64,000 bases of DNA, from contig NZ_AP017315.1 of NCBI RefSeq assembly GCF_002355395.1, forward strand, positions 2,480,001-2,544,000. The letters run 5' to 3'. The stretch is from Microcella alkaliphila (GTDB lineage: Bacteria > Actinomycetota > Actinomycetes > Actinomycetales > Microbacteriaceae). The notes beneath the pieces were generated by a model. It saw nothing but the letters and a program-made list of their open reading frames with translations. It searched no databases and was not told the origin of the DNA. Below, piece after piece: positions 44,741 through 54,523 of the stretch. The position numbers and the translations under genes are program-made. The number at the start of each line of letters is the position of its first letter. The stretch's first letter is position 1.

Positions 44741-46839
44741 CGGGCGCGGCGGCCACGCCGACGCCGCAGGCTCGCCACGGGGTGACGCACTCCCGCGTCG
44801 CGCTGACCCGTGAGGCCGTACTCGTCGACGGAGCACCCGCCCTGCCCGTCTCGGGTGAGCTGCACTACAGCCGGGTGCCCCGCGAGCGGTGGGAGGAACG
44901 ACTGCGCCTGCTGCGCTCGGGCGGCGTCACGATCGTCTCGAGCTACGTGTTCTGGAACCACCACCAGCCGCGGCTTGACGCGGAACCCGACTTCGACGAC
45001 CGGCTCGACGTCGCCGCCTTCGTGCGCGCCGCCGCCGACGCCGGGCTGTTCGTGATCCTGCGCATCGGGCCGTGGTGCCACGGCGAGGCACGGTACGGCG
45101 GACTCCCCGATGAGGTCGCGACGGCGGCGCACCCCGTTCGCACCGACGACCCGCGCTACCTCGCTCAGGTCGAGGCCTGGTGGGGGGCGCTCGCCAGCCA
45201 CCTCGAGGCGGTGCTCGGCCCCGACGGACCGGTGGTGGGCATCCAGATCGAGAACGAGCTCGTCGACGACCCCGCCCACATCGCCACCCTCGCCGCGCTC
45301 GCCCGGCGCCTCGGACTGCGCGCCGCGATCACGACCGCCACCGCGTGGTTGGGCGCTCGGCTGCCCGTCGACGACGTCATGCCGCTCTACGGCGGCTACA
45401 GCGACGGCTTCTGGGTCGACCACGACGCGCCCTGGCACGACACCTTCCGCGAGCACTTCTTCTTCAGCCACGTCTGGGACGACCCCGGCATCGGTGCCGA
45501 CGTCACCGCGCAGGATGCACGCCCCGCGCCGCCCGCGGACATGCCCGCCCCCGGCGCCCACTATCCCGTTGCCACGTGCGAGCTCGGCGGGGCGAACCCC
45601 GTACCCGTACTGGCCGCCGACACGCTGGAGGAGAGCCAGCGCACCGGGTACCCCAACGACCTGCCCCGGTACGACTACGACTTCCACGCGCCCATCGGTG
45701 CGGCCGGCCTCGCCACACCGACCCACGCCGCGCTGCGCCGTCAGCACGCCCTGCTCGAGGCGTTCGGCGAGCGCCTCACCCGCATGAGTTCGCGACTGCC
45801 GGAGGTGATGCCGACGGGCCTCGACGACACGACGACGGTGCGCTGGGCGACCCGCACCGACGGCGAGGCGGCGCTGCTCGTCATCTCGTGGCATCAGCCG
45901 CACGAGCCGCTGCCGACTCTGGTCGGCGTGCAGTTGGAAGTGCCGGGCGGCGACGAGGGAGCCGCCGGCACCGAGCCGATCGTCACCCGGGTGCCCGCGC
46001 TGCCCGTCGACCTCCCCGCCGGAACCCTCGCCCACTGGCCGGTGCGGTGGCCGCTCGGCGCGCTCACCCTGGGCTCCGCGTCGGCGTCGCTCGTCACCGA
46101 ACTGCCCGGCCCCTCGCCCGTCACGGTGCTCGCTGCGCACGACGGGGTGCCCGTGATGCTCGAGGTCGCGGCGGGTGTCGCCTTGACCGGAGATGGCGTC
46201 GATGCCGTCTGCGGGCATCCCGGGGTCTGGCGGGTCGACGCGCGCTCATCGCGCCTCCTCGACGTCACCGAGGGCGACGCCGCGGGCCGGATCGTCGTGC
46301 GCTCACTCGGCGGCACGCCGTCAGCGCGACGGTTCGACGCGCGGGCGGGTGCGTGGGTTGCCCTGCCGCTGAGCGGCGCGGTCGGGCGCCCCGTCGCGGT
46401 GTCGGCGATCGCCGCCGACACTGGCGCCCCCGTCCCCGCGGGGTACGGAGCGCGCGAGCGGCGGGCGGCGGCGCCCTCCGCCGACGAGCGCGAACGGCAT
46501 GCCCACCGGTGGGTGCTGAGCGGGCTTGACGCGCTCGGCCCCGACGATGACCCCGTGCTCACCGTCGACTGGGCGGGTGACGTCGCCGAGCTGACGGTCG
46601 ACGGCCGCGTGGTGCTCGACCGCTTCTGGGACGGCTCGCCGTGGATTGTCCGGCTGCGCGACCACGGGTGGCGGCCGGGGTCGGCGCTCGAGGTGCGCGT
46701 GGTTCCGCTGCACGCCGCGGCGGCCGTGCACCTTCCCCGCGACGCCGCCGCGCGCCGGCCAACTGCAGGAAGCGAGCCGCTCGTGGCGCTGGATGCCGTC
46801 ACGTGCGCAACCCTCGGTGTCGCGGTCGAGACGCAGTAG
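44737..46839 (+). CDS. GH35 beta-galactosidase with a probable deletion after the nucleophile
   Basis: 700 residues. LPVSGELHYSRVPRERWEERL, VSSYVFWNHHQP, FVILRIGPWCHGEARYGGLP, acid/base Glu in GIQIENELVDD and nucleophile Glu in VATCELGG are present. After CELGG relatives continue through a ~40-residue barrel segment to a GxNP loop; here CELGG is joined directly to ANPVPVLAADTLEES near 45584-45593 in frame. The C-terminal beta domains are complete. Without that barrel segment the enzyme may not fold. No signal peptide. Confidence 0.8.
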   Translation: MTGAAATPTPQARHGVTHSRVALTREAVLVDGAPALPVSGELHYSRVPRERWEERLRLLRSGGVTIVSSYVFWNHHQPRLDAEPDFDDRLDVAAFVRAAADAGLFVILRIGPWCHGEARYGGLPDEVATAAHPVRTDDPRYLAQVEAWWGALASHLEAVLGPDGPVVGIQIENELVDDPAHIATLAALARRLGLRAAITTATAWLGARLPVDDVMPLYGGYSDGFWVDHDAPWHDTFREHFFFSHVWDDPGIGADVTAQDARPAPPADMPAPGAHYPVATCELGGANPVPVLAADTLEESQRTGYPNDLPRYDYDFHAPIGAAGLATPTHAALRRQHALLEAFGERLTRMSSRLPEVMPTGLDDTTTVRWATRTDGEAALLVISWHQPHEPLPTLVGVQLEVPGGDEGAAGTEPIVTRVPALPVDLPAGTLAHWPVRWPLGALTLGSASASLVTELPGPSPVTVLAAHDGVPVMLEVAAGVALTGDGVDAVCGHPGVWRVDARSSRLLDVTEGDAAGRIVVRSLGGTPSARRFDARAGAWVALPLSGAVGRPVAVSAIAADTGAPVPAGYGARERRAAAPSADERERHAHRWVLSGLDALGPDDDPVLTVDWAGDVAELTVDGRVVLDRFWDGSPWIVRLRDHGWRPGSALEVRVVPLHAAAAVHLPRDAAARRPTAGSEPLVALDAVTCATLGVAVETQ

Positions 46840-46861
46840 TCAGTAAACCGTCAGCCGGTCG

Positions 46862-48368
46862 TCAACCGGCCTGCACCCGGTGCAGCTGCGCGTAGCGGCC
46901 GCGCATGAGCCGCGACAGCGCGTCGGCGATCACGGCCTCCGACTCGCTGTCGAGCGCGCTCGTCGCCTCATCAAGCAGCAGGATGCTCGGGTCGCGCACG
47001 AGCGCCCGCGCGATCGACAGGCGCTGGCGCTGCCCTCCCGACAGGCGTGCCCCCCGCTCGCCGACGCGCGTGTGCCAGCCCTCGGGCAGCGCCGTCACGA
47101 TGTCGAGCGCGTTCGCGTCGCGCAGGGCTTGTTCGACCGTCGCGTCGTGAACGTCGCCGAGGCCGTACGTGATGTTGTCGCGGATCGATCCTTCGAACAG
47201 CACCGACTCTTGCGGTACGACCGACACGTGTCGCCGCACGGCGCGCAGGTCGAGCGTCGACGCGTCAACGCCGTCGATGAGCACGCGGCCGTCGGTGGGT
47301 CGCACGAAACCCAGCACGAGGTTCAGCAGAGTGGACTTGCCCGAGCCCGATGGTCCGACGAAGGCAACCGTCTCGCCCGGGGCGATCGAGAGGGTGAGCC
47401 CGTCGAGGGCGGGGGCCGATGTCGGCGGGTCGCCTGGTGCATCCGCGTCGGGGTAGCGGAAGGTGACCGCGTCGAGGGCGATCGCGCCGCTCGGGCGAGA
47501 TCGGCAGAAGCCCCGAGATCGCGAGGTAGGCGGCGAGCACGAGGCAGGCGACGCCGAGCAGTTGCAGGGTGACCCACGACAGGGAGGCGAAGCGGCCGTT
47601 CAGCAGGTCGAGGCGGTAGCCGGCCGTGCGCACGCCCTCCGCCCCCGCCGCGACGCGGTCGGTCGCGACGTGCTCGAGACCGTGCGCGCGGGTGATCGGC
47701 ATGAGGCTCGCCATTTCGCCGACGCGGGCCGAAAAGTGCTCGACCTCGCGACGAAACAGCTCGTTGCGTTCGCGGCTGCGCCGCATGAGGATCGCGCGCA
47801 GCAGCACGGCGAGAGGAATCGCGAGCGCGTACACCGGCAAGAACTGCGGAACCTCGATCGCCGTCATGACGATCGCGCCGATCAGCACCATGGTCGCCGA
47901 CAGCAGCGGGTGGGTGACCTGCTGCAGCATGACCTCGACGTTCTCGACGTCGCGCACCACCTTCGTCTGCACGATCGACGAGTTCGCGCGCGTGTGGAAG
48001 CCGATCGAGAGTTGCTGCAGCCGGTGCGCCAGGGCGTTGCGCAGGCCGGCGCCCAGTGAGCGCACGGCCCCCATGAACAGCTTCGTGTACAGCACGTGGT
48101 TCGGGTAGTGCTGGGCCAGAGTGGCGAGGGCGATGCCGGCCCAGAGCCACAGCGAGGTCGCGGGGCCGCCCGCGACGACGATGTCGATGATCTGCGCGGT
48201 GACGACCGGCAGCATCCATACGGGCGTCTCTTTGACCGCGAAGGCGGCGACGGCCCCCACCATGCGCCAGCGATGCAGGCCGAGCAGGCGCAGGACACTG
48301 CGCACGGGATGCGCGCCATCGACGATCTCGGGGCGCACCTCTCGCACGTGGGAAAACGCTTGCCGCAT
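46862..48368 (-). pseudogene. Type-1 ABC exporter (fused membrane and ATPase), two deletions
   Basis: The membrane domain reads from 48368 (or a later GTG) through MLQQVTHPLLSATMVLIGAI and GEMASLMPITRAHGLEHV to GLLPIS. There it shifts frame near 47486-47500 into GAIALDAVTFRYPD, so the sixth helix and linker are missing. The ATPase has Walker A GPSGSGKST, LSGGQRQRLSIARALV and Walker B LLLDEATSALD, but after SRLMRGR it jumps in frame to YAQLHRVQAG near 46895-46902, dropping the H-loop region. Relatives are ~580-600 residues. A LacI-type operator overlaps the apparent start. Confidence 0.8.
48350..48364. promoter_or_regulatory. LacI-type operator, site 5
   Basis: GGGAAAACGCTTGCC, overlapping the first codons of the ABC exporter frame; this suggests that the real start is further downstream (for example GTG near 48347) or that repression blocks elongation. 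Confidence 0.5.
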
Positions 48369-48446
48369 GGGTACAGTCTGCCCTATGCGGCCCGCGCAGC
48401 GCGCGTCGCCCGGCGATGCGCGAGCCTCCCGAGCCCGACCCGGGCT

Positions 48447-49700
48447 CTATATGCCCCAGGCGGCGAGCTGCGCGTTGCGGAAGACGCGGTCAGGGTCGAA
48501 CTGCCTGCGCAGAGCGGCGGCGTCGGCGAACCGTGGCCACCGTGACGCGAGCGTGTGCGCATCCAGTGTGAAGACCTTCCCCCAGTGCGGGCGTGCATCG
48601 AATGGCGCGAGGGCCGCCTCGATCCGCGGCAGCACAGCGCGCACGCCCGCCATGTCGGGGCGCCACGTGAAGTGGATGCCGATGGTGTCGCGCCCGTACG
48701 CGCCCGACAGCCACAGGTCGTCGGCGTGGATGCTGCGAATCTCGCTGACGAAGAGCAAGCTCGCGAGCTCCGGGCCGATCGCCCGCATGGCCCTCAACGC
48801 GTCGACGGCACGGTCACGCGGAACGAAGTACTCCGACTGCAACTCATCGCCGTTCGACGGGGTGAACTCGGCGCGAAAGTGCGGCAAGCGCTCGTGCCAC
48901 GGCCCCGGCGCTCCCGTCTGGTCGGTGCAGTTCTCGGCGGGTTCGCCGTCGAGCGGGTGGCCGGGAACCCCCGCCCGCGTCGCGCCGTCGAGAGCGGGCG
49001 GCGCGAGCGACCCGCGAGTCTTCCGCCACACCTGGTCGATTCGTGCCGGGTCGACCCACGTCGTGAACATGCTGACGCTGTCGGCCGACCCCATGACGGC
49101 GTCGAGGTTGTCGAGCGCCGTCTCCCACGGCAGGCCCCGGTCGACCACCTGGGTCATGGTGTAGCTCGGCTCCACCTCCAGTTCGACGCGCGTCACGACC
49201 CCGAGCGCTCCGAGTGCGACGACCGCGCCGGCGAAGTCGGCGTCTGCGCGGCGCAGCGTGACGAGAGACCCGTCGGCCCGCACCACGTCGAGAGCGGTGA
49301 CGGCGCTCGCAAGCGAGCCCGCAGCATCCCCCGAGCCGTGGGTTCCGGTCGCGATCGCGCCGGCCACCGTGATGTGCGGAAGCGACGCCATCGCGCCGAG
49401 CGCCCAGCCCACCGCGTCGAGTGCGCGCGCCACCTCCGCGTAGCGCATGCCGCCAGACACGGATGCGGTGCGCGCGTTCTCGTCGACCGTCACCTCGGCG
49501 GGAAGCGCCTCCGTCGACACCATCAACTCGGCGCTGTCGGCGAGCGCCGTAAAGGTGTGTCGCGAGCCCACGGCGCGCACCGAGGTGGCCGTGCGGACAA
49601 GGTCGGCGAGCTCATCAACGCTCGTCGGATGCGCGATGCGGGGAGCGGTGAAGGATATGTTGCCCGCCCAATTACGGCCCGCGGATGTCGGTGCGCTCAC
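48447..49700 (-). CDS. FAD-dependent alditol (xylitol/sorbitol) oxidase
   Basis: 417 residues of the VAO/AldO type. The N-terminal FAD domain has VGSRHTFTALAD, where the His corresponds to the residue that binds FAD covalently in AldO, and ITVAGAIATGTHGSGDAAGSLAS. The C-terminal substrate domain has RSIHADDLWLSGAYG and HWGKVFTLD. It oxidises polyols at C1 to the aldose with release of H2O2. Stands alone, 10 bp after the upstream minus-strand gene. Confidence 0.9.
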   Translation of the reverse strand: MSAPTSAGRNWAGNISFTAPRIAHPTSVDELADLVRTATSVRAVGSRHTFTALADSAELMVSTEALPAEVTVDENARTASVSGGMRYAEVARALDAVGWALGAMASLPHITVAGAIATGTHGSGDAAGSLASAVTALDVVRADGSLVTLRRADADFAGAVVALGALGVVTRVELEVEPSYTMTQVVDRGLPWETALDNLDAVMGSADSVSMFTTWVDPARIDQVWRKTRGSLAPPALDGATRAGVPGHPLDGEPAENCTDQTGAPGPWHERLPHFRAEFTPSNGDELQSEYFVPRDRAVDALRAMRAIGPELASLLFVSEIRSIHADDLWLSGAYGRDTIGIHFTWRPDMAGVRAVLPRIEAALAPFDARPHWGKVFTLDAHTLASRWPRFADAAALRRQFDPDRVFRNAQLAAWGI

Positions 49701-49710
49701 CCGCGCAAGA

Positions 49711-51000
49711 CTACGCGTGGCTCGGCTGCCGCTCCTCGAGCCCCCACGCCTGGCCGTAGCCGCCCTCGCTCTCAGGCTTCGCCATGAGGTCGAGGAAGGG
49801 CTTGGCGTCGAACGCCTCCGGGCCGAGCACGCCGGCGCCGGTCCAGGCGCCAGTCGCGAGCAGCTCGAGCGCGACGACCGGGTTGAGCGCGGTCTGCCAG
49901 ACGACGCACTGGGCCTCGTACTCGGCCATCGTCCACTCGTTGTCGCTCACGTGGTAGAGGTACACCTCGCGCGGCTGGCCGTCTTTCCCCGTGCCCGTCA
50001 CCCAGAGGCCGGCGCAGGTCTTGCCCGTCATGCGGGGGCCGAGCGTCGCCGGGTCGGGCAGGCCGGCGGCCACCACGTCGCGGGGGCTCACCTCGACGGG
50101 CCCGTTCGCGCTGCGCACGCGGATCGGCGTCGTCTTGTCGAGGCCCAGCTGGTTCAGCGTCTTCAGGATGCCGATGAACTCGTCGCCCAGCCCGTACTTG
50201 AAGGTGACGCGCTTCGCGTCGAGCCAGCGCGGCATGAGCAGCACCTCTTCGTGCTCGACGTTGACGCACTCGACCGGGCCGATGCCCTCGGGGAAGTCGA
50301 ACACCTCCGGCTCGCTGAACGGCGGGGTCGTGTACCAGCCGCGGCCCTCCTCGTAGATGACGGGCGGGTTGAGGCACTCCTCGATGGTCGTCCAGATGCT
50401 GAACGACGGGGCGAAGATCTCGTTGCCGTCGTCGTTGCGCACGACCAAGTTCGCGCCATCGCGCGTGCCGAGCTCGTCGACCTCGCTGAACAGGTGGTCG
50501 ACGGCGTAGCGGGCAAATACGTCGCTGAGGCCGGGCTCGACGCCCATGCCGACGAGCGCCAGGCGGCCGGCGCTCTGCCACTCGTCGGCGACCTCGAACT
50601 GCTCATCGCCGAGCTTCACGCCGGTCTCGGCGTAGGGGTTCGACGGGTGCGGCACTGACAGGCTCATCGCCATGTCCAGGTAGTCGGCACCGGCGGCGAT
50701 CGCACCGCGGAAGATCGGCATGACGAACTTCGGCTCGACCGCGTTCATCACGTGGGTGGCGCCGTGCTCGCGCGCCACACGCTCGACGACGGCCGCGTCG
50801 GATGCGTCGATCTGCGCGGCGACGAAGCGCTCGCCCTGGTCACCGTGTTTGTCAGTGATCCACGCGATGGTGCGTTCGGCGCGGGTGATGTCGTAGTCGC
50901 TCACGATCATCTGCTCGAAGAATGAGCGGCGGGCGGCGATCTTGGCGATGGCGTCTCCGACGCCTCCCGCGCCGACGAGGAGAATCTTCATGCGGGCCAT
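49711..51000 (-). CDS. Saccharopine dehydrogenase family protein
   Basis: 429 residues from ATG 51000 (MARMKILLVGAGGVGDAIA); ATG 50991 is equally possible. N-terminal Rossmann motif GAGGVGDAI, then ARRSFFEQMIVSDYD, VMNAVEPKFVMPIFRGAI and GVEPGLSDVFARYAVD, the layout of Lys1/carboxynorspermidine-dehydrogenase-like enzymes. Substrate (lysine catabolism or polyamine) unknown. The start is preceded by GTTAT-N11-ATAAC, a possible operator, but no ribosome site. Confidence 0.86.
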   Translation of the reverse strand: MARMKILLVGAGGVGDAIAKIAARRSFFEQMIVSDYDITRAERTIAWITDKHGDQGERFVAAQIDASDAAVVERVAREHGATHVMNAVEPKFVMPIFRGAIAAGADYLDMAMSLSVPHPSNPYAETGVKLGDEQFEVADEWQSAGRLALVGMGVEPGLSDVFARYAVDHLFSEVDELGTRDGANLVVRNDDGNEIFAPSFSIWTTIEECLNPPVIYEEGRGWYTTPPFSEPEVFDFPEGIGPVECVNVEHEEVLLMPRWLDAKRVTFKYGLGDEFIGILKTLNQLGLDKTTPIRVRSANGPVEVSPRDVVAAGLPDPATLGPRMTGKTCAGLWVTGTGKDGQPREVYLYHVSDNEWTMAEYEAQCVVWQTALNPVVALELLATGAWTGAGVLGPEAFDAKPFLDLMAKPESEGGYGQAWGLEERQPSHA

Positions 51001-51030
51001 GTTATCCAGATGGACAATAACGCGCAAGAG

Positions 51031-51065
51031 GGATGCCCATCCCGAATACTCGACGGATGCCCATC
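51031..51065. repeat. Direct repeat GGATGCCCATC, two copies 24 bp apart
   Basis: 11-bp identical repeats at 51031-51041 and 51055-51065 upstream of the saccharopine-type gene and downstream of none. Could be a two-site operator; may be chance. Confidence 0.4.
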
Positions 51066-51087
51066 GCGCGTGGGCACTCCCCTCGCG

Positions 51088-51753
51088 TCAGCCACCGCGC
51101 GGCGTGCGCTCCCGCGGCTCAGCCGCCAGCCGGTCGGCGATCGGCGCCCACAGCATCACCGCGACCCCCGCCCCGAGAAGGGCGCCGCCGATCGTGTCGG
51201 TGACCCAGTGCACGCCGAGGTAGGTGCGCGCGAGCGCCATCGCGACGATGTACGCCGCCCCCACGACCCACACCCACCAGCGCGAGCGCTCGAGACCGAA
51301 GACGAGGGCGAGCACCACGGCGATCGTCGCCGCGTTCGCCACGTGACCCGACGGGAACGAGCCCTCGTCGCTCGCCACCAGCATGAACTCGGGTCGAGCA
51401 CGATCGAACAGCGCCTTCAGCAGCTGCACGAGCCCGGCACTGACGGCCGCCGCCACGATCGAGAACCCCGCCGCCCACGGGCGCCGCAGAGCGAGCAGCC
51501 AGATCACCATCGCGATCGGCACGATCACGATGCCGACGAGGTGGCCACCCACCCAGTCGAGGAAGAGCGCGGGCAGGTCGAACCAGGGGGCGCGCTCCTC
51601 GAGCAGCTCGTTCATGAACTCCTCGTCGGCCGCGAGCGGCGAGCCACGCAGTGCGATCAAGGCGCCGAGCAGCACGGCCACCCCCATGCCGACGGCAGCG
51701 CTGATCACCGGCCAGCGGCGACGAATCTTTCGGGCCTCGCGAACAGAAGACAT
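51088..51753 (-). CDS. PAP2-family phosphatase (membrane)
   Basis: 221 residues, six predicted membrane helices. The three PAP2 motifs are present: KALFDRARP, PSGH in EGSFPSGHVANA, and RTYLGVHWVTD. Likely acts on lipid phosphates such as undecaprenyl pyrophosphate or phosphatidic acid at the outer face of the membrane. Start ATG 51753. Confidence 0.93.
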   Translation of the reverse strand: MSSVREARKIRRRWPVISAAVGMGVAVLLGALIALRGSPLAADEEFMNELLEERAPWFDLPALFLDWVGGHLVGIVIVPIAMVIWLLALRRPWAAGFSIVAAAVSAGLVQLLKALFDRARPEFMLVASDEGSFPSGHVANAATIAVVLALVFGLERSRWWVWVVGAAYIVAMALARTYLGVHWVTDTIGGALLGAGVAVMLWAPIADRLAAEPRERTPRGG

Positions 51754-51796
51754 GCGCGCGACGCTAGCGCAGCATCCCTGTCGACCGCGGAAACGC

Positions 51797-53026
51797 TCAG
51801 CGACTGAGCGGCGGAACCGTCCGCGGGCGCACGACCGCCCAGAGCGACACGACCGCGAGGGCTCCGCAGACGGCCATCATCGCGCCCATCGGCACCGAGT
51901 TCGTGATGCCGAAAAGGCCGACGATCGGTGAGAGCGTGCCGGCGAGTCCGAAGTTGAGGGCGCCGAGCAGGGACGCGGCGGTGCCGGCCTCCTTGCCGTG
52001 GTTCGCGAGGGCCAGCACCTGCACGCAGGGGAAGCCGAAGCCGCACGCCGTGATGAAGAACCACAGCGGCACGATCGTGCCGAAGAGGCCAGCGCCGGCC
52101 GAGTCGAGCACGACGATCGCGGTCGCGCTGATCACGAGCACGGCCGTCGAGACGCCGAGAATCCACTGCGGGCCGACGAACTTCGCCAGCCTCGAGGCGA
52201 TCTGCACGCCCGCGACGACGCCGACCGAGTTGATCGCGAACAGGAGGCCGTAGCCCTGTGCATCCAGGCCGTAGACGTCTTGGAACAGGAATGACGATGC
52301 CGACAGGTAGACGAACAGCCCCGAGAAGGAGAAGCCGCCCACGAGCGCGATGCCGACGAAGATGCGGTCGCTGAATAGCGAGCGGTAGCGCTGGCCCATC
52401 GTCGAGTGGCCGGGGTCGACGCGGCGTGCCGGCGGTAGCGTCTCAACGATGAACAGCCACGACGCCAGCACGATGACGACGCCGTAGATGGCGAGGAAGA
52501 CGAAGAGCCCCCGCCACTCGGTCACCAGCAGGAGCTGCGAGCCGATGATCGGCGCGGCGATCGGCGCAAGGCCGTTCACGAGCGCGAGGCGTGACAGCAT
52601 GCGCACAAGCGGGTAGCCGCCGAACAGGTCGCGCACGGTCGCCATCGCGACGACGGCACCGGCCGCTGCCCCCGCGCCCTGCAGCACGCGGGCGACCATG
52701 AGCCAGGTGATGTCGGGGGCGAGCACGACGCCGATACTCGCGATCACGTGCACGCTCGTGGCGATGAGCAGGGGCAGGCGGCGGCCGACCTTGTCGCTCC
52801 AGGGCCCGACGAGCAACTGCCCGAGGGCGAAGCCCATCATCGTGGCCGTCAGCGTCAATTGGATCGTCGCCGTGCTGACGTCGAGCTCGGCCTCGATCGC
52901 GGGGAACGCCGGCAGGTACAGGTCGACCGTGAACGGCCCGAGCGCGGTGAGTGCGCCCAACACGATCACGTAGACGAGGCGCTGACGGCGGGTCAGCGAG
53001 TCTCCGGGATGCACGACAGTCGTCAC
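51797..53026 (-). CDS. Bcr/CflA family multidrug MFS transporter
   Basis: 409 residues, 12 helices. LGALTALGPFTVDLYLPAFP is the Bcr/CflA-type first helix; GQLLVGPWSDKVGRRLPLL is MFS motif A; VARVLQGAGAAAGAVVAMATVRDLF is typical helix 4-5. Start GTG 53026 with GAAAGG nine bases upstream. Exports drugs or small metabolites. Confidence 0.92.
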   Translation of the reverse strand: MTTVVHPGDSLTRRQRLVYVIVLGALTALGPFTVDLYLPAFPAIEAELDVSTATIQLTLTATMMGFALGQLLVGPWSDKVGRRLPLLIATSVHVIASIGVVLAPDITWLMVARVLQGAGAAAGAVVAMATVRDLFGGYPLVRMLSRLALVNGLAPIAAPIIGSQLLLVTEWRGLFVFLAIYGVVIVLASWLFIVETLPPARRVDPGHSTMGQRYRSLFSDRIFVGIALVGGFSFSGLFVYLSASSFLFQDVYGLDAQGYGLLFAINSVGVVAGVQIASRLAKFVGPQWILGVSTAVLVISATAIVVLDSAGAGLFGTIVPLWFFITACGFGFPCVQVLALANHGKEAGTAASLLGALNFGLAGTLSPIVGLFGITNSVPMGAMMAVCGALAVVSLWAVVRPRTVPPLSR

Positions 53027-53100
53027 GCGGGTGGCCTTTCCGGGCGCGTCGGCGCGCGGGGCGTCGACACGTCAGTGCGAGATGCGGTGGTGGATCGGGC

Positions 53101-53132
53101 AGCATCCGCGCTCGCCACGGCGGGCGGATGCT
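53101..53132. terminator. Hairpin after the HhH-GPD gene
   Basis: AGCATCCGC pairs with GCGGATGCT over a 14-base loop in the 214-bp gap between the HhH-GPD stop and the MFS start. No gene is seen in this gap. Weak terminator or repeat. Confidence 0.4.
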
Positions 53133-53240
53133 CTACTCGCGCGGGCGGGACGGATCGCCGTTCACAACCCCCGGCCTCCGCACTCGAGCGAGGCCAGCCT
53201 ACGCCTGCGGCGGCCCCTGTGTCGAATCGATTCGAGTGGT

Positions 53241-53819
53241 CTACTTCGCCTTGGCCTTCGCGGCCTTCTTGGCCTCGCGCACGCGGGCGAGCGAGTCGGC
53301 GTCGACGATGTCGGCGACCGATCGGTGCGACCCCTCGACCCCGTAGTCGCCGGCGGCCTCGCGCCAGCCGTCGGCCTCGAGTCCGCACTGCTTGCCCAGC
53401 AGCGCGAGGAAGATCTTCGCCTTCTGCTCGCCGAAGCCGGGCAACCCCTTCAGCCGGCGCAGCACGTCGACCCCCGTCGGCGCGTGACCGTCGTCGGTAG
53501 GCGCGGTCCAGATCGCGGCCGCGTCGCCGCCCCACTCGTCGCGCACCACCTCGGCGAGCGCCTGCACCCGGCCCGCCATCGAACCGGGGAACCGGTGCAC
53601 CGCCGGAGTCTGCCGAAACACCTCGACGAACTCCTCCGGGTCGGCAGCCGCGACGGCGGCCGGCGTGAGCGAGCCCATCCGGTCGGCGATCTTCGCAGGG
53701 CCCGCGAACGCGGTCTCCATCGTGACCTGCTGGTCGAGCAACATGCCGACGAGCAGAGCGAACGGGTCATCGGTGAGCAGTTGGTCGGCGCGGGCATCCC
53801 CCGTGATGTTCAGAGCCAT
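53241..53819 (-). CDS. HhH-GPD family DNA glycosylase-like protein
   Basis: 192 residues from ATG 53819 (MALNITGDARADQLLTDDPF). ALLVGMLLDQQVTMETAFAGP is the family's first conserved helix, LKGLPGFGEQKAKIFLALLGKQ the helix-hairpin-helix, and an Ala/Lys-rich tail ends the protein. Related to endonuclease III-type base excision proteins; the strict catalytic Lys/Asp set is not obvious, so activity is uncertain. Confidence 0.88.
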   Translation of the reverse strand: MALNITGDARADQLLTDDPFALLVGMLLDQQVTMETAFAGPAKIADRMGSLTPAAVAAADPEEFVEVFRQTPAVHRFPGSMAGRVQALAEVVRDEWGGDAAAIWTAPTDDGHAPTGVDVLRRLKGLPGFGEQKAKIFLALLGKQCGLEADGWREAAGDYGVEGSHRSVADIVDADSLARVREAKKAAKAKAK

Positions 53820-53917
53820 GCCCCCATTCTCGCGAGTATCCCTGCAAACCGGATGCGCGCATCCAGCCCGCGCGGACCGCGCCTCGTGCGCGCCCCGCGC
53901 CGTGCGGCGCAGGGCCG

Positions 53918-54427
53918 TCAGTCGTCGAGGCCCGCCGCTCCGCGCACAGCGGTCGCCGCACGCTCGGCATCCGCGGCGTCGCGGGTGGTGACCGAGTAGC
54001 TGCGTCCATCGTGCAGGTCGACCCGCACCGCCGTGGTCAGGCCTCCGATGCCGACGACGGTGCCTCGCTCCGAGTCGGCCGCACCCACGGCACCCCACTC
54101 GCGCGGAAGCTCCCTAATGGCGGCGGGGCGCGCATCCCGAATCTCGCCGAGGGGGATGCGCCGCCGCCACAGCGGGCGCAGCGCGAGGCGCACTGACTCC
54201 CCGTCGAGGGCGACGACCGCCCCGGCCCGCCAGAAGACGACGGCGGCGACGACCGCGCCCACTGCGGCAATCAGCGGCCCGACCGTGCGAGCCGCGGACG
54301 TCGCCGGGTCCACGGCTGCCGTCAGCCCGAGAGTGAGGAAGAACGCGACAGCGGCGAGCATCACCCCCACGTAGAGGGCGCGAACGGGCGTGGAGAGAGG
54401 AACCGTCAGCACCGTCTCGCGAGCCAT
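53918..54427 (-). CDS. Membrane protein with PH-like (DUF3093-type) domain
   Basis: 169 residues from ATG 54427. Two N-terminal helices (ALYVGVMLAAVAFFLTLGL and LIAAVGAVVAAVVFW) are followed by a beta-rich domain: VVALDGESVRLALRPLWRRRIPL, GIGGLTTAVRVDLHDGRSYSV. Function unknown. An identical palindromic 14-mer lies just upstream of the next gene (53851). Confidence 0.7.
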   Translation of the reverse strand: MARETVLTVPLSTPVRALYVGVMLAAVAFFLTLGLTAAVDPATSAARTVGPLIAAVGAVVAAVVFWRAGAVVALDGESVRLALRPLWRRRIPLGEIRDARPAAIRELPREWGAVGAADSERGTVVGIGGLTTAVRVDLHDGRSYSVTTRDAADAERAATAVRGAAGLDD

Positions 54428-54523
54428 GCCCTCCAGCTTGCCGAAGGCGCGCGGGTCACCGGGGCGGCCGCCCACAGGTGGGGCGCCGCCGCAGCCGCCG
54501 CGCGGGCCGCAACACTGGCCAAA

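Noticed and set aside
44536..46218. 560-residue open frame opposite GH51/GH35
   Set aside because: Low-complexity composition typical of antisense shadows at high GC.
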